Positions 44,458 to 56,729 are shown, numbered from the stretch's first letter. The stretch: 64,000 nucleotides of DNA from Lentinus brumalis (GCA_001792895.1 MARA01000037.1:62001-126000), one strand, 5' to 3'. Made by a program: numbers and translations. The notes: generated by a model from the letters alone, not told the origin.

Positions 44458-46100
44458 ATGTCATCTGAGCCCCCGCGAAGGATATATCTGTCGCATATGA
44501 AGAGCTAGCTGTTCCAAGCGAGTTCGCGAATTACGACGAGGCGACGGCTTCCGATACTATCGTCCACCTCGAGACATGGAAGAGGAAGGCGTACACTGTT
44601 CTGTCAAGTCTACGCGACCAACTAAGAGCCCGAGCGGCCTTGGACACTCGGACGCAAGCCGAAGTGTTGTGGTATGTCGCCGCATTTGATGGAGAAGATC
44701 CATGGGTGCTTGAGGAATCTCGTGAACTTGCCCTAGGTGCGTCGCTTTCCCTTTCCCTTCCTGCTTCAGCCTGAAGGAGAGTATCATAGACATATTGTCT
44801 TCGTCCGTAAGCCCAACATCGGACACCCTGGAGCGCGTGCTACGCGACTTCGTGAAACCTATCTTCCAACGCAATCCTCATCCACTACTCAATGTTGAGA
44901 CCGGTCGCAAACTTCCCCGAGCTGCGGGTGGCCCATTGGGTCACCTGGACTACCTAGAGGGCCAGGAGTGGAAGGCCCAACCTGCCTTGCCTAACGTTCT
45001 CTCTTGGTGTATATCTCGTACTGATGTGGGTCAGAGATGCACGCATGTGTGGAACCTACTGATCTAGTCCGTAGTCTCGTTCCGTGGAGAGGTTGTGGCA
45101 CCTGTATATCCCTCCAATCATGACCTTCTTAGATGACCACCAAGCAAAGTACAAGCTGCGCGGTGTGCGGATGGCATCATTGCTCTTGCGAGTGGCGCCC
45201 CCGGACTTACTACGACGGACTGGGGTCGACACCTTGCTCCTCAATGTAAGCTTTCCGGGTCTCCTCATGACGAACTGCTCACGGCCAGCATGTAGTCTTT
45301 GAAGATTTGCCTGACATTCCTGCACAACCCCGAGACTCCAGACCTCATCCGTGCTGCGGTCCCAGCCAGTGTTCAACTGACGGAACTCACGACCGCGCCG
45401 GCTTCCAGTTCAAGATTTGAACAGCTGTGCAGCCTCCTCGGTGACGGGATAATTGGCAACATATGGGTATACGCCTCACGCGATCCAGAGACCCTTCAGG
45501 CATCGAACGATGTCATCCCCGACGTAGTGCGTGTGCTCGAAATTGGGGCGGTGCGCTACTTGAAGGTAATCCTTCGACGCAACCTCACTGTAGAGCGTAT
45601 ACTCATCACTTGTGTACAGGCCTTGATCCCCCAGCTCACATTTCCTCTGGTCCCGGATCCTGCAAACGGAGCCTCAATGGAGTACAAACTATCGTCCTTG
45701 CGAGCTCTCCAGGCCGTTATGGAAGCATGCGCGCCTAGGATACACAGGTGGAGGGGCATGATATTGGGAGCGATCTTGAAGTGTTGGACGGACCTGGTAG
45801 AAAACGGAGAAGCCGATGGTGCGTCGTGGTTCTTCCATGCACGGGTTCGACCTGATGGAAATTGCCGGTGATAGGCCGTGTCGAACTCAAGGGCGAGTTA
45901 CAGTCCGCGTGTATGTTGCTTACGAAGGTCTGTCAGCTCGTTAAGAGTGCAGTCGAGGTAGATCTTCAGACATTCCGTTCAATATCCCTCGATTGACGGA
46001 ACGAACTATGTAGGCCGAGTATCAGCGTATCCTGGACTTGGACCCTGGCTTGTTTGGGCCGCTACTACAGTCAGCAGATGCAATGGAAGTTTTGACATAA
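44458..46100 (+). CDS. Tti2-like subunit of the Tel2-Tti1-Tti2 (TTT) complex
   Basis: Probable TTT-complex protein, which works with Hsp90 to stabilise PIKK kinases such as TOR, ATM and ATR. A HEAT-like helical protein. Conserved stretches are LWHLYIPPIMTFLDDHQAKY, KLRGVRMASLLLRVAPPDLL, LTFLHNPETPDLIRAAVPAS and IPQLTFPLVPDP. The end is ELKGELQSACMLLTKVCQLV, joined by an intron (about 45960-46016) to AEYQRILDLDPGLFGPLLQ, stop 46098-46100. The ATG at 44458 soon hits a stop. With one base added next to the five-base C run (44470-44474), MSS continues as APAKDISVAYEELAVPSEFA in the coding frame. The exon borders between 44670 and 44770 are unresolved. Divergent from Swd1 with a 207-bp gap. Confidence 0.7.
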
Positions 46101-46685
46101 TGTTGTCATCTCTTGTATGTGTGAACGCCACGACCCTTTGGCAGGACAGCCTTTCTGAGGTAGGAGATCAGAAATTTCAAAGACTCTTACCATACATGCT
46201 AACTATGAGGAATGACTTCTGCCACAGGGTAACCGATCAGTTCCTGTCCCCAATCTCAAAGCGGGATCACAACCCCTGCTCGTGTCCAACCCAAAGCCGT
46301 GACTGAGCATAGGAAGAAGCAGCGAGCTAAGTTGAGGCTTCTTAGCCTCTCCCTGGGTCGACGTCGCCAAATTGACACCTTGTCGGCGCGCAGTCTTTGC
46401 AATTCAATGCAACCTCGGGCATATGCTCTCAAGGCTGGTATCAAATACTGATCATCTCGTCTTTCGACGGGTTGATGGACTGACGCTCCGACCCGACTAT
46501 GTCATGGGCACAGGTCTGGTCTGTCTCTCCGTCTCGCTCGGGCGGAGCGCCATGATCTCAACGTCCCTCGGCGTCGTCCCGGGCATTGATGATGAAGAAT
46601 GTATATTTCTCTCAAAACCTCGCACAAGGCCTCATCCACTGCAACGTGCCTTCACCCCACACCTATTACCCAGATTCCAGCGCCG
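46101..46685. other. Intergenic upstream of kinase-like gene 1
   Basis: No supported gene. A 150-codon open stretch (46372-46827) runs into the first kinase exon in another frame and has no family content. Confidence 0.45.
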
Positions 46686-48150
46686 ATGTCACTTCAGTCC
46701 ACTGTCTCGGCCCCGGCGCATCCATGGGATGTCTTCGTCGACTTCACGGAGACGGAGGTGTTCTGGAGAGAGCATCAGGACTTCTTATATTCTCGAGGCT
46801 ATACCCTTCGCCACCGGTACAGACTAGGCTGGGTGCCGTCTTGGAGACAGGACCCGACCATCCGCTTGCTCGATGCGGAGGATCGACAGTCCTTTTGGGT
46901 CCATGTCCTCGGCGCTCTTGACTGTCTCCGCTGTGGCGTCGCTGACTCCGTGACAGCTAGGGCAGTCACACCTCATGGATGCTCGAAGACTAACGGACGG
47001 GATGCTCGTGTCGATCAAGAAAGTGCGCACCGACTCGCGCGAACTGCAAATTGCGACTTTTCTGTCGTCCGCCACACTGCGTCGCGGCCCTCGGAATCAT
47101 TGCGTTCCCATCCTGGAAGTTCTGAGGGATCCCGAAGACCCCGCCATCTCTTTGATGGTCATGCCTTTCCTCCGATATGTGGACGACCCCGCGTTCGATC
47201 GCGTTGGTAGCATCCTTGATTCCGTAGAACAACTGCTAGAGGTCGGTTCTTCCATGCATCGCTCAGGCCGACTCGCGCTGACGTGCCAGTTTTTGCAGGG
47301 TCTGGTCTTCTTGCACGAGCACAACGTTGCCCATCGGTGAGCACTGAGCACGATGACCATCGTGTTTTTAGTTGACACCGCGCCACTACTACTGCAGCGA
47401 CTGCGCTTAAAAGAACGTCATGGTTGATCCGACCTCTATGTATCCTCTCGGATTTCATTCGATAGCAAATCACTGTCTACCGGACGGGAATAACTTCGCC
47501 GAAGTTATCCCCCGTTCCGTTGTTTCAGTAACATGCTACTACATCGACTTCGGTATCTCCAGTATGTTTGCCTCCGATGACGCTCGCTTTCTAGTGACAG
47601 GGATGTCGGGGCTAGACAGAGACGTTCCGGAACTGTCGGACGACGTACCGTACGACCCGTTCAAGGTCGATATTTTCATACTAGGAAATTTCTTCCGCGA
47701 AACGTTCACAGATGTGCGCCTTTTCCAGAACAAGCAGTCCTTTCACAGAGATTACTGCACGATGTTCAGAAATTCTCCAACGTCGGCATGCTCACGCCGC
47801 TGGTAAGGCGCATGCTGACAACAGATCCAAATGGGAGGCCGAGCGCGGCCGAAGCTCTCGCTCATTTTCGCGTTGTACGTCAGAACGCGCGGACTGTACA
47901 TCGAATCTGGAGACTATGGAGTCGCAATGAAGCACTGGTGATACGCCCAATCGTCGATATGTGGTCTCGATGCGTCCTTCTGACGCCGTCTTGGCCTTTG
48001 ACGACAGGTCTTTCTCCTGCTCGCCCGTGCCTTGGGCTAATCATCACCGGGATTCGTGACCGGACTCGAATAGGCTTCAGGTTTCTGGCCATCTGCGCTC
48101 AACATGTGCCCTTGACATCTGTTGTTTATTTCAGGTATGATATACTGTAA
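46686..48150 (+). pseudogene. Fungal protein-kinase-like gene 1, stop codon in the catalytic loop
   Basis: Paralog of the gene at 50000-51390 with the same exon plan: 46686-46898, 46966-47241, 47299-47336, 47398-47713 and 47770-48150. Kinase features are the beta3 lysine in MLVSIKKVRTDSREL, HNVAHRDC at the catalytic loop, DFG in YYIDFGISSMF and the C-lobe DVPYDPFKVDIFILGNFFRE. In the loop the intact paralog reads HRDCAYRNVLMD, while here the Tyr codon is TAA (47408-47410). The frame before and after is correct, so this is a base change rather than a frameshift. A product would stop before the catalytic Asn and the DFG. The intron lengths and splice sites are still good, so the loss is probably recent. 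Confidence 0.8.
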
Positions 48151-48198
48151 GTCACGACAGCAGGAGCACGAGAATTGGGCGTCTCAGATTGCCCTATC

Positions 48199-49270
48199 TC
48201 AAGCCATTGAATTGCACGCTACATTGAGGTCTGACATTGTACACAACGCGAGCAGCACGTACAGCATTCTGACCAAACCAGAGTATGAACCAGAGTACAG
48301 GCGAAAGTCCGTGACCGACTTATGGGAATGCTGAGGCCCACATAGCTGGGTTGCAACTATGAGGATGGTGTTCGCCAACTCGTAGTTGGCCAACTCACAG
48401 TCGATGATCTTCAGAGCGCTGGCGCTCAGTTGATCCAACGAATCCCTGTTGATGGATGCGCGCAGCTGCTGGTAGTTCTTCACCGTACTTTCCTTCCAGC
48501 TCAGGCTTTGGAGTGGAGGTACTTTGTGGGTGGCAAGATGAGGCAAGGCGTGTCACAGTAACGGCCGATCACTCACCAACCCCGCTGGGATATGCAATGG
48601 GAAGCGGCTGCTGGAAAGGGTGTGGGTCACGATATCGCTCGGTAGAAGTCTGACACATTGAGCGCGGGTCATGCGTAAGTAGAAAGGGGCCGTGCGACGT
48701 ACTTTCCAAACCTCTTGCATGTTGTTCATTGTCTGATCCGCGTGTCGGTATTGTCTGGAGAGATCACTGCCCCAGTTGTAACGCTCCTTTGTGCCCGCTA
48801 CAGTAAACTTCAACTCGAGCGAACCGAGTTGTAAGTCGATCCTGCATGATCATCATCGTCCAAGCATCATAAATGGTTTTGACGAGAAAACCGTACCTGG
48901 CTAGATCGTCTTCCAGCTGCTTGATTAGAGTAGGGTTATCTCGCATGATGTGTTGCTTCATATCAGGCGAGAGGTCATCCATCCATGCGTTCCACTTCTT
49001 GACAAGTTTGCGCCAACGCTCAATCTCAGGGCCGGAGGGAAGTCCGCTGTTATACTTGAAGGCGAAGCCGGTAAGACTGATCGCAAAACCGACGAGTGTT
49101 AAGACATTGGTCATAGTTCCCATTCTATCTATCGCGGCGTCGGCACTACTTTGTGTAGCAGTGGGTATCGCAGTCATAGTGTTGGTCACGGTGTGGGTGA
49201 CAGTGACAGTACGAAAGTCCGTGGTACTAGTAGGAACGTAGGGCATGTTGCAGCGACTTCGAGCTGCCAT
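48199..49270 (-). CDS. Unknown membrane protein between the two kinase-like paralogs
   Basis: No family recognised. Four exons (48897-49270, 48703-48841, 48577-48649, 48199-48521) close to 302 residues. After a Thr/Val-rich stretch (TDFRTVTVTHTVTNTMTAIP) there is one good membrane segment (VLTLVGFAISLTGFAFKY, about residues 68-85). A hydrophilic, mostly helical body follows (RWRKLVKKWNAWMDDLSPDM, RYNWGSDLSRQYRHADQTMN), and near the end a second hydrophobic part (GLVRMLYVLLALCTM). No signal peptide. It reads against both kinases and ends 49 bases past the stop of kinase 1. Start chosen at the first ATG of the exon (49268-49270). Confidence 0.72.
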
Positions 49271-49999
49271 CAGTAAGGGAACAACACTGTCATGAACTGA
49301 TCTCTCACCGATGCTCGACGGAGACAATAGGTGACGGGCAACCTCGCGAAGGGGGCAGTGGGTCGAACGACGTGATTAGAGAGCAGCCGGAGTGCCGAAG
49401 TTGCACCCAACTCAGAGATGAAGAGGGAGCGTAAACCCAACCTGGGGTAATGCTGCAGAAGCGTTCGCGTCGTCTCAGACGAAGGGGACACTTTGCTCCT
49501 ACTTTGCTGGCCAGGATGACCTTTATTATACCCATCGATCTCGCGGACTCGACCTTCTGTCCTCCAGTCCGTATAATTCGCACTATGAAGTTGTTAGCGC
49601 TTCACCGGCGGGCGATGCGAGACAGAAGTGCCTGGCAGGTTCTCATGCACCCACAGCCATGTTACGTTAGTAGGACATCGACTTGACACCGGCGACATCG
49701 AAGCATTAGGATCGCAGCGACGTCTCACACGAGTGCATACAATGAGTCCGTCGATGGATGCTACCACATGAACAAGGGTATCCTGTTTCGTAGCGGATGC
49801 AGCGAGGTTGCCGTGGTTAGGGGTCGGCGGCGCGGCCGTGGGTGCAGGTAGGTCCACGTAGGCCATCTCCGATTTGGCGGCTACGTGGCCGGAGTTCATC
49901 GGAGTTCCAACGTCAGTTGGGTTTGGGCGCTGGCGCATAGCATTCCCCGTGCTGCCAGTTTCCCGAAACTTCACCCCCTGCCAGTGCCCTCCTGGAGAC
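49271..49999. other. Intergenic, divergent promoters of the membrane protein and kinase-like gene 2
   Basis: No supported gene or RNA. Open stretches on the minus strand at 49305-49583 and 49594-50001 lack any pattern. Confidence 0.45.
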
Positions 50000-51390
50000 A
50001 TGTCCTATGATATTGAAGGAACACTCAGTCGTCTCGACGTTGGCTTCGCTACCCTTACTCCCATAGAGTCTCACTGGGTGGGCAAGCAAGAGTTCTTCGC
50101 GTCCCAGGGCTACACCCTACGGCCTCGATACAGGCCGGGTTGGGTACCTTCATGGAGAACAGACCCCAGGATAAGGGTCGTCGACGCCGATGATCGTCAT
50201 TCCGTTCCTGTAAAGCTCACTACTTTGTGTCATTGTGGACAGCAAGCTCATTCTGATGTCGTAGCCGGCTCGGGCGCACCTCATGGATGCGACAAGGCTC
50301 TCAAATGGACAACTTGTCATGATTAAGAAGGTTGTGCGCGACTCGGAAGAAGTGCGTATCACGACACATCTCTCCTCCGAGGCTCTGCGGGAGGATCCTC
50401 GTAACCACTGTGTTCCGGTCCTCGACGTTCTCGACGACCCCGAAGATCCGACCGTCTCTTTCATAGTGCTGCACTTCCTGCGTCGGATAGATGATGTCGA
50501 CTTCGATACTGTGGAGAGCATCTTCGACTGCGTCGGTCAACTCTTAGAGGTCAGTAGCATCTGCAATAATCATGCTCTATCCAACGTTCATCGCGTTCCA
50601 GGGACTTGTCTTCCTTCACGAGCATAATGTAGCACACCGGTCAGTTGAGAGCGTAGTCACTCTTTCACAGAGACTTATCTCCCTTCTCCAGTGACTGTGC
50701 ATATAGGAATGTATTGATGGACGCGACCGCCATCTTCCCCCAAGGCTTTCATCCTGTTGCAGATATGTGCCTACCGAACGACACCAGGAAAGCGGCGCCC
50801 TGTTTGCCCCGCTCCACTGTTCCCGTCAAGTACTACTACGCCGACTTCGGGATATCGACTATGTTTGCCCCAGGGGATACCGCTAGGCTCGTGACAGGCA
50901 CACATGGTCTGGACAGGGACGTGCCCGAACTCTCTGACGACGTCCCATACGATCCATTCAAGGTCGACGTGTTTATCCTGGGGAACCTGATCCGTACGAT
51001 GTTCGTGGAGGCAAGTTGCCATGTCTTTCTTCGTCCCCCCTGTCCTGATGTGTCATGCAGAAATATACCAATGTCAACGTGCTCGCGTCGCTTGTTGCGC
51101 AGATGACCGCGCATGATCCCGCGGACAGACCGAGTGCAGTTGAAGCTCTCCGTCACTTCGACGATATCATGCGAAGTGTATGGAGCCTGCACCGACTCTG
51201 GAGGGCACACCCGCGTGACGAACCTATCATCGCTCGGCCCAGTCTTGACATGATTCACTTGGTACGTCGTGGCGAGTCCTTGCGCGTCGACTACTTAATC
51301 ACAAATTATCGGTGTCGTAGCTTTCTGTTGTCTATAGATCCATATTCTGATTGGTATCCTCTACACGATACCCTGGACAAGATGTACTAA
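50000..51390 (+). CDS. Fungal protein-kinase-like protein, intact copy 2
   Basis: Five exons (50000-50209, 50265-50549, 50602-50639, 50692-51010, 51061-51390) close to 393 residues. The kinase core shows GQLVMIKKVVRDSEEVRI (beta3 Lys), VFLHEHNVAHRDCAYRNVLM (catalytic loop with Asp and Asn), YYADFGISTMF (DFG) and DVPYDPFKVDVFILGNLIRT, then TAHDPADRPSAVEALRHF as the C-lobe end. The N-terminal 70 residues hold GYTLRPRYRPGWVPSWRTDP, shared with copy 1 and probably family-specific. The glycine-rich loop is not recognisable, so ATP binding may be altered. The last intron has a GC donor (GCAAGT, 51011-51060), needed to align with copy 1. The group resembles the basidiomycete-expanded kinase-like proteins. 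Substrate unknown. Confidence 0.85.
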
Positions 51391-54300
51391 TCTCGAAGTC
51401 TCCGGCGGCCCTATGTATCATTATTTCGGTAGCAGTCATGGAACGTAACTAACAGCCCCCATTACGTAGTATCACCAAGCTATCTCAGGTTCGCCAACGG
51501 CGCAGAGTGCTCTCTTCATACGGCATACTACCAGCGCTGAGAATAGACCGTGGCTTCCGAAAACCTTTGAACGGACCTCGCGGGAGTCCGCTCCTCCTGC
51601 CACGAGGAAAGTGCATGTATGTGTCTGATAATCATACACGGAAGGCAATGGAAGACGTCAAGAGGGTCAAGGGTAAGACGAGCCGGCCCCGGCCGGACAG
51701 GTGAACAAGGCGAGACAAATCGCTGGACGATGTTGTCGGTCGTTAGGGTGGAGGCAGGATTGCATGGAGTAATCCAGTTCTAGCTCCCATGTCCCTGAGC
51801 GGCGCACTGCATGCTGTCACATGTGCACATTGAACCTGTCCGCCGTCGCAGAGCGGAATGAAAGGAAGTTTTGTCTAGCTTCGCAGAGGAAGCAGTAAAA
51901 GGCTTGACCGCTACGGACACAAAGACGGCGGCCTGCTGAGACGACGCGGCTTCTCAGGCGGGAAGCGACTTCGGCATCGCGTTGGCACGACACTGCCATG
52001 TACTCAGTGTCAGGGAGACTCTCACACTCTTAGATGCATGTCCATGTTTATTGTTTCGCTTTTGAGTAGAAGGTGGGGGCAGGCACGGTTGGAAGACATT
52101 GCGGATGGCAAGGGTGGTTCGCGACACCATGGTTAGCTTTCAGTTCGAAATGACGGAAGGGTCCTGTCATCGCAGACAAGGGGCAATAATGTTGTTGTCT
52201 GTGCGTTCTATCCCGCGAGACTACCCAATTATTGACAAGTTGCAGGTGACCATCTGGGCCCTGTGTCAGTGCGCTCAGAGTTACGAAGGACGGCGCTCGG
52301 CGAGGCCGGTAGAGAAGTGACAAACCGCACAGTAGCATGGGTAGCATCTTCAAAATCATTGTTCCAAGAATATTCACAAGATCCAGAAGGGCAGAACAAG
52401 TGGGAGATACACATGTACGTAGCCAAGAACGGCTGGATGGCTAAATTGCCAACGGAGGAACCAGAGCGGTGTTTGCCGAGCGCCCTTAGCCGGCACCGCC
52501 CTCGCTTGCCCGCGTCCAGCGTGGTGGTTCGGGCGCGGGCGTCAACTCGACTCGCTCCTTGCTCATGCTCGATGTCCACAATAACGTATCAACATATTTG
52601 CACTCGGTTTACGCGAATCGCAGAGTAGAATTATTGAAGCTGCAGTGGTCCTCATGACTATCACGACCGTGCCTTTCGAAGATACGTCTATCGACCCGCG
52701 CGTCGCCAAGAAGGCGCAGGGCGTGCGTGCTGCCCCGCCCTTCGATCCGTACGCCCCATCCACAAGTGCAGCCATGATCTAATCTCTCCCCTCGCCCGGC
52801 GGAAGAAAGTCCTTGTCTGGAATGACGAGATTCCCGTAACAGAAGACATGCTGCCGGATATCTTGAACAGCTCTTCGCGTCCAGCGCATGTCCCGCCCAG
52901 TGTTACGCGGTGCGGGCGGCGCAGCGCGCTCCTCCGATGAACGGCGCGTCAGTGAGGCCATCGACAGTTTATGACTTCGGTGTTCACACCTGTTCACACA
53001 TATTCACACGCGTGAGCATCCTGGACGGCGTCCGCTACTAATTCGTTGGTGTACCATGCTGCATATTTCGCAATTGGAGGATGCCAGACCCGAGCTTCAC
53101 TCATTCCTGCAACGTTTAGGCCTTCTTCGAGTTCGCGCCGGCCGAGTTATATTGGACTCGCAAGCATGGACCTCACTTCAGACCAGACCGCCTCATTTTC
53201 CGGCATGTAAGAGTTCGGTTTGACATCGTCCACAGAGAACCGATGCTAATGCTTTGACAGCTCGCACAGACACATTTCATGTAAGCGAGGGGGAATTAAG
53301 AACCGTACGCCGCCCGTCCTGTCCTCGACGCAGTTGCGATATCAGTCAGCCCCATCGTGAGTCATTTGCTAGCGCAGACTGTGTACTGATGTACGCGTCC
53401 GCTCAGCAAGATCTCCGCTGCTTGTCGTGCCATCTTCTGAACCCAAGTTCGAGCGCAACACTCAAATACTTCTTCCTGGAGTTACTCGCTTCTATCTTGT
53501 ACGGAATGTTCACTGCTCGTAAGATGCGGATTGTCTGCATGTACCGGGCTCCTGCCGAATGTACAAGCTCAAGAGAACCTTCTTCTTGGCCTTCAGGCAT
53601 ACATAAGTAATGTGACACCAAGTGACGCCTCGCCCCCTGTGAACCTGCCTCATGGACCCGAAGAGTATCGTACGTACGCGGCCGTCCATTGTGCTGCCAA
53701 AAGTTGAATCTTCTGCTTGTCGTCCTAGTAGTCGAAGGCGGCGAAGCCTGACATACCTTGTAGCCCATTGGCGCCCGGATGATCGCGATGCTTTCGAGAA
53801 GTTCGGGGACATGAGGTTTCGTCATGTCCGTCGTAGTCCCCGAAGCAGCGAGACAACAACGGAACTCAGCAACAGCCTTGGAGGGCGGTGCCAGTGGGAG
53901 TGCGGTTGGGAGCGCACCTGGCCGGAAGACACATACAAGTCACCGCTGATGGAATGCCTGCGGCAGATGGCTTTGGCGCGCACAAAACATGTATATGTTC
54001 AGAAATCCTGATGTATTGCAAAACAACGAGCATACAGTACAGCGCATCTTTACGATAACAGCTCACCTCGCAGCTTCTGTGCGGATGCATACCCGACGAC
54101 GACATCCACCGATGCCAACCCGTCCCCTTCCACATAGGTCTCAGACAGATCCGCGTCCGCCCTCAAACGCCCTGTTCTGGTTGCTTGCCTTCACGCCGCC
54201 CATGTCCTACGTAAACGTCAGCGAACGGCAACACATCAACCTTACCGGAGGCAATGCGGTGCACACGACAGCGATGTTCATCCCGTATACGGCAACTTCA

Positions 54301-54643
54301 ACGAAGTTCGTCGACGTACGATCCCTTGACGTGTCCATCTTGCCATCATTCACCAGACGTCTTGCGCTTGCAAAATTTTCATGTAGGAAGTTACAGAACA
54401 TTGAAGGCGGTACGGAAAGCAAACTTGACAGGTTGGTTTTGTGCTATTGAAGAGGGGAATGGAGTCCGGAGAGGGGGAAAGGAACAACTTGAGGATACGT
54501 AAGCCTTGCACGAGACCGCAGCGCCCTTCTGCTTGACATCTGTCTGTGCCCTAGGCTTCCATAGTAGGCCGCTCTTCCCAAGCAATCAAAGCAGAGCCAC
54601 AACAGTGAGCACGATTATAGTCAATCAACGCACAGCAGTTGCT
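51391..54643. other. Gene-poor interval
   Basis: 3.2 kb with no gene I can support. A 42-codon open frame at 52654-52782 (MTITTVPFEDTSIDPRVAKK..., ending at TAA) reads like a real exon end, preceded by a plausible acceptor (GCTGCAG). I found no partner exons. Otherwise scattered short frames without pattern. Confidence 0.4.
52983..53009 (+). repeat. Spaced TTCACAC repeat, three copies
   Basis: TTCACAC occurs at 52983, 52993 and 53003, about one helical turn apart. It could be a binding-site cluster or chance. There is no gene nearby to link it to. Confidence 0.5.
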
Positions 54644-55751
54644 TCACCAGCGAGAGTCGCCATTGCCGTTGGCGGCCGCAGCACTGGAGGTGGGCGCATC
54701 GTAGTCGCGACCGCGAGCAGGGCTGCTGCCACGAGGAGGGCTTCTCGAATAGCTCCTACGCCTTCTGTACTCCGGTGAGTAGCGCGACCGAGGAGGAGGG
54801 CTGCGGCGGTCGCGCCAGTCCCTGTTGTCCCTGCCATAGTAATCGCGGTCTCTGTCTTCGCGATCGCGACCCTTGTACGGATCGCGGTCACGACGGTCCC
54901 TGTCACCGTACCGATCATACCGGTCATAGTCCCTGCCGCCTGAAGGGTAGTCGTCGCGGCCGCCACGACGACGCCTGTGGCCCATGTACTCTCCGGGAGT
55001 AGGTGCATGGGGCCGGTCAGTGACTGAGTAGTCGACACGGATCCGACGACCATTGAGTTCCTATGTGCGCCTACATTAACAATGAACGTTGGCAGTGTGA
55101 AGGAGACTGCTCACCACTCCGTTGAGCTCCTTGATGCAGCGGCCAGCCTCATCAACGGTAGACATGGTGATAAACCCGAAGCCACGAGATCGGTCAGACT
55201 GCTGAGTCCGTGAGAAAGTTAACGCTGACCACGACGGAGCAGGACTCACCCGTTGATCGTACACAATCACCACTTTCTCAACGCGGCCAAACCGGCTGAA
55301 TTCGTCGTCCAAGTCGCGTTCAGTAGTACGGATACTCAAGCCAAAGACCCCCAACACGTTGGAGGGAGTGGGCGCCTGCTTTGCAAGGTTAACATGCAGT
55401 GGGCACGTGTAGAGGTGAAGACACACCTGTGGCACTGCCGGAGGGGGACGACGGGGAGGAGGCGACCGACGGTAGCTTGAGGACCGCACAGGGCTCCGGG
55501 AACGAGACCGCCCTCTAGACGGAGGAGGGAGATCTCGGTCTCGCGAGTCGGAAGCGGGTGCCGCCGCTGGGGCAGGCTCGGGGTTGTAGGCCTCGGTGTA
55601 GGGGTCGGCGGCGGGGCGGCGTCAGCGTACTAAGAGAGTGGCAGAAACGAGGTGTGGATCAGTGCTACTCAAAGTCGTGGGGAGGTGCGAGCACATCGTC
55701 GAGCACAGCGAGGACGACGTGGCACACAGCGAGGACGGCGTGACTCACCAT
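54644..55751 (-). CDS. Tra2-like SR splicing factor (RS-RRM-RS/RG)
   Basis: Splicing regulator that binds exonic enhancers. The order RS-rich, RRM, Arg-rich is that of transformer-2. N-terminal part: [11 protein letters not shown], then [18 protein letters not shown]. The RRM is spliced from three exons: [20 protein letters not shown] (RNP2 region), [36 protein letters not shown] (RNP1 GFGFITM) and [15 protein letters not shown]. The C-terminus is [18 protein letters not shown], then [20 protein letters not shown], ending GDSRW at 54644. The 5' end is not clean: an ATG directly before a GTGAGT donor stands at 55749-55751. In the next exon YADAAP continues into [12 protein letters not shown] only if one base is added beside the four-base G run at 55613-55616 (plus strand). 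Divergent from eL18. Confidence 0.87.
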
Positions 55752-55934
55752 GGTGGTTGAATTTTGCAGGGCGTTTGTCCTTGTTTGGCGACCAAGTCGT
55801 GCGATTTTCGAAGTCCGCACCGAGCGGCTAACCTTAACTGGCGGTCATGTACAGTTCTCAGCCACCGCTTGCCACCGCCGGACGCTAGTGCGTGTAGCCA
55901 GACGACCCCGACCGCAAATCCCGGCAAGAGCAAG

Positions 55935-56729
55935 ATGGTGAGCACGCTGTGCTGCCCGATGTCCTCGCACACTTCCTAAATACCTCTTCTGTGTCCAGGG
56001 TATCGACATCAAAAAGCACCACGTCAAGAAGGGCAACCGTACCGCTCCCAAGAGCGAGGATCCCTACCTTCTCTTGCTGGTCAAGGTGCGTTCTGCGATT
56101 CCGAAGTAAATAGCTCCCCCTGAAGACCCGCATCTCTCCAGCTCTACCGCTTCCTGGCCAGGCGCACGGACTCCGCGTTCAACAAGGTCATTCGAGATTA
56201 TGAGACTTAGGTGAAGTGGGAACTCATCGGTTATCCTTCCTTCAGACGATCCTCCACCGTCTCTTCCTCTCCAAGATCAACCGTCCCCCCATCTCCCTCT
56301 CTCGGATCGCCAAGGAGACTGAGAGCGCCCCCGACCGGGATGCCAAGATTATCGTCGTTGTTGGCACCGTGACGGATGATGTTCGCCTGACTGAGGTCCC
56401 CAAGCTTACGATCGCGGCACTTCGCTTCACCACCGCTGCCAAGGAGCGCATCCTGAAGTCTGGTGGCGAGATCCTCACTCTCGACCAGCTCGCGCTCCGT
56501 GCGCCCACTGGCTCGAACACCATCCTCCTCCGCGGGAAGAGGAACACCCGTGAGGCGGTCAAGCACTTCGGTATGGGCCCCCACAAGCACAAGAAGCCCT
56601 ACACCGCCTCCAAGGGCCGCAAAGTACGTTGCAGGATCTTTGCGATAGTGTGTCCAGTATCTTACACCGGACGTCTGGCAGTTCGAGCGCGCCCGTGGTC
56701 GCCGAAAGTCCCGTGGCTTCAAGGTATAA
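55935..56729 (+). CDS. RPL18: 60S ribosomal protein eL18
   Basis: Large-subunit ribosomal protein. Exons 55935-55937, 55999-56085, 56142-56186, 56246-56623 and 56682-56729 close to 186 residues, the usual eL18 length. The first coding exon is only the ATG, a common ribosomal-gene layout. Typical sequence: [95 protein letters not shown] and the basic end [13 protein letters not shown]. The promoter is the roughly 180-bp gap to the Tra2-like gene. Confidence 0.97.
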
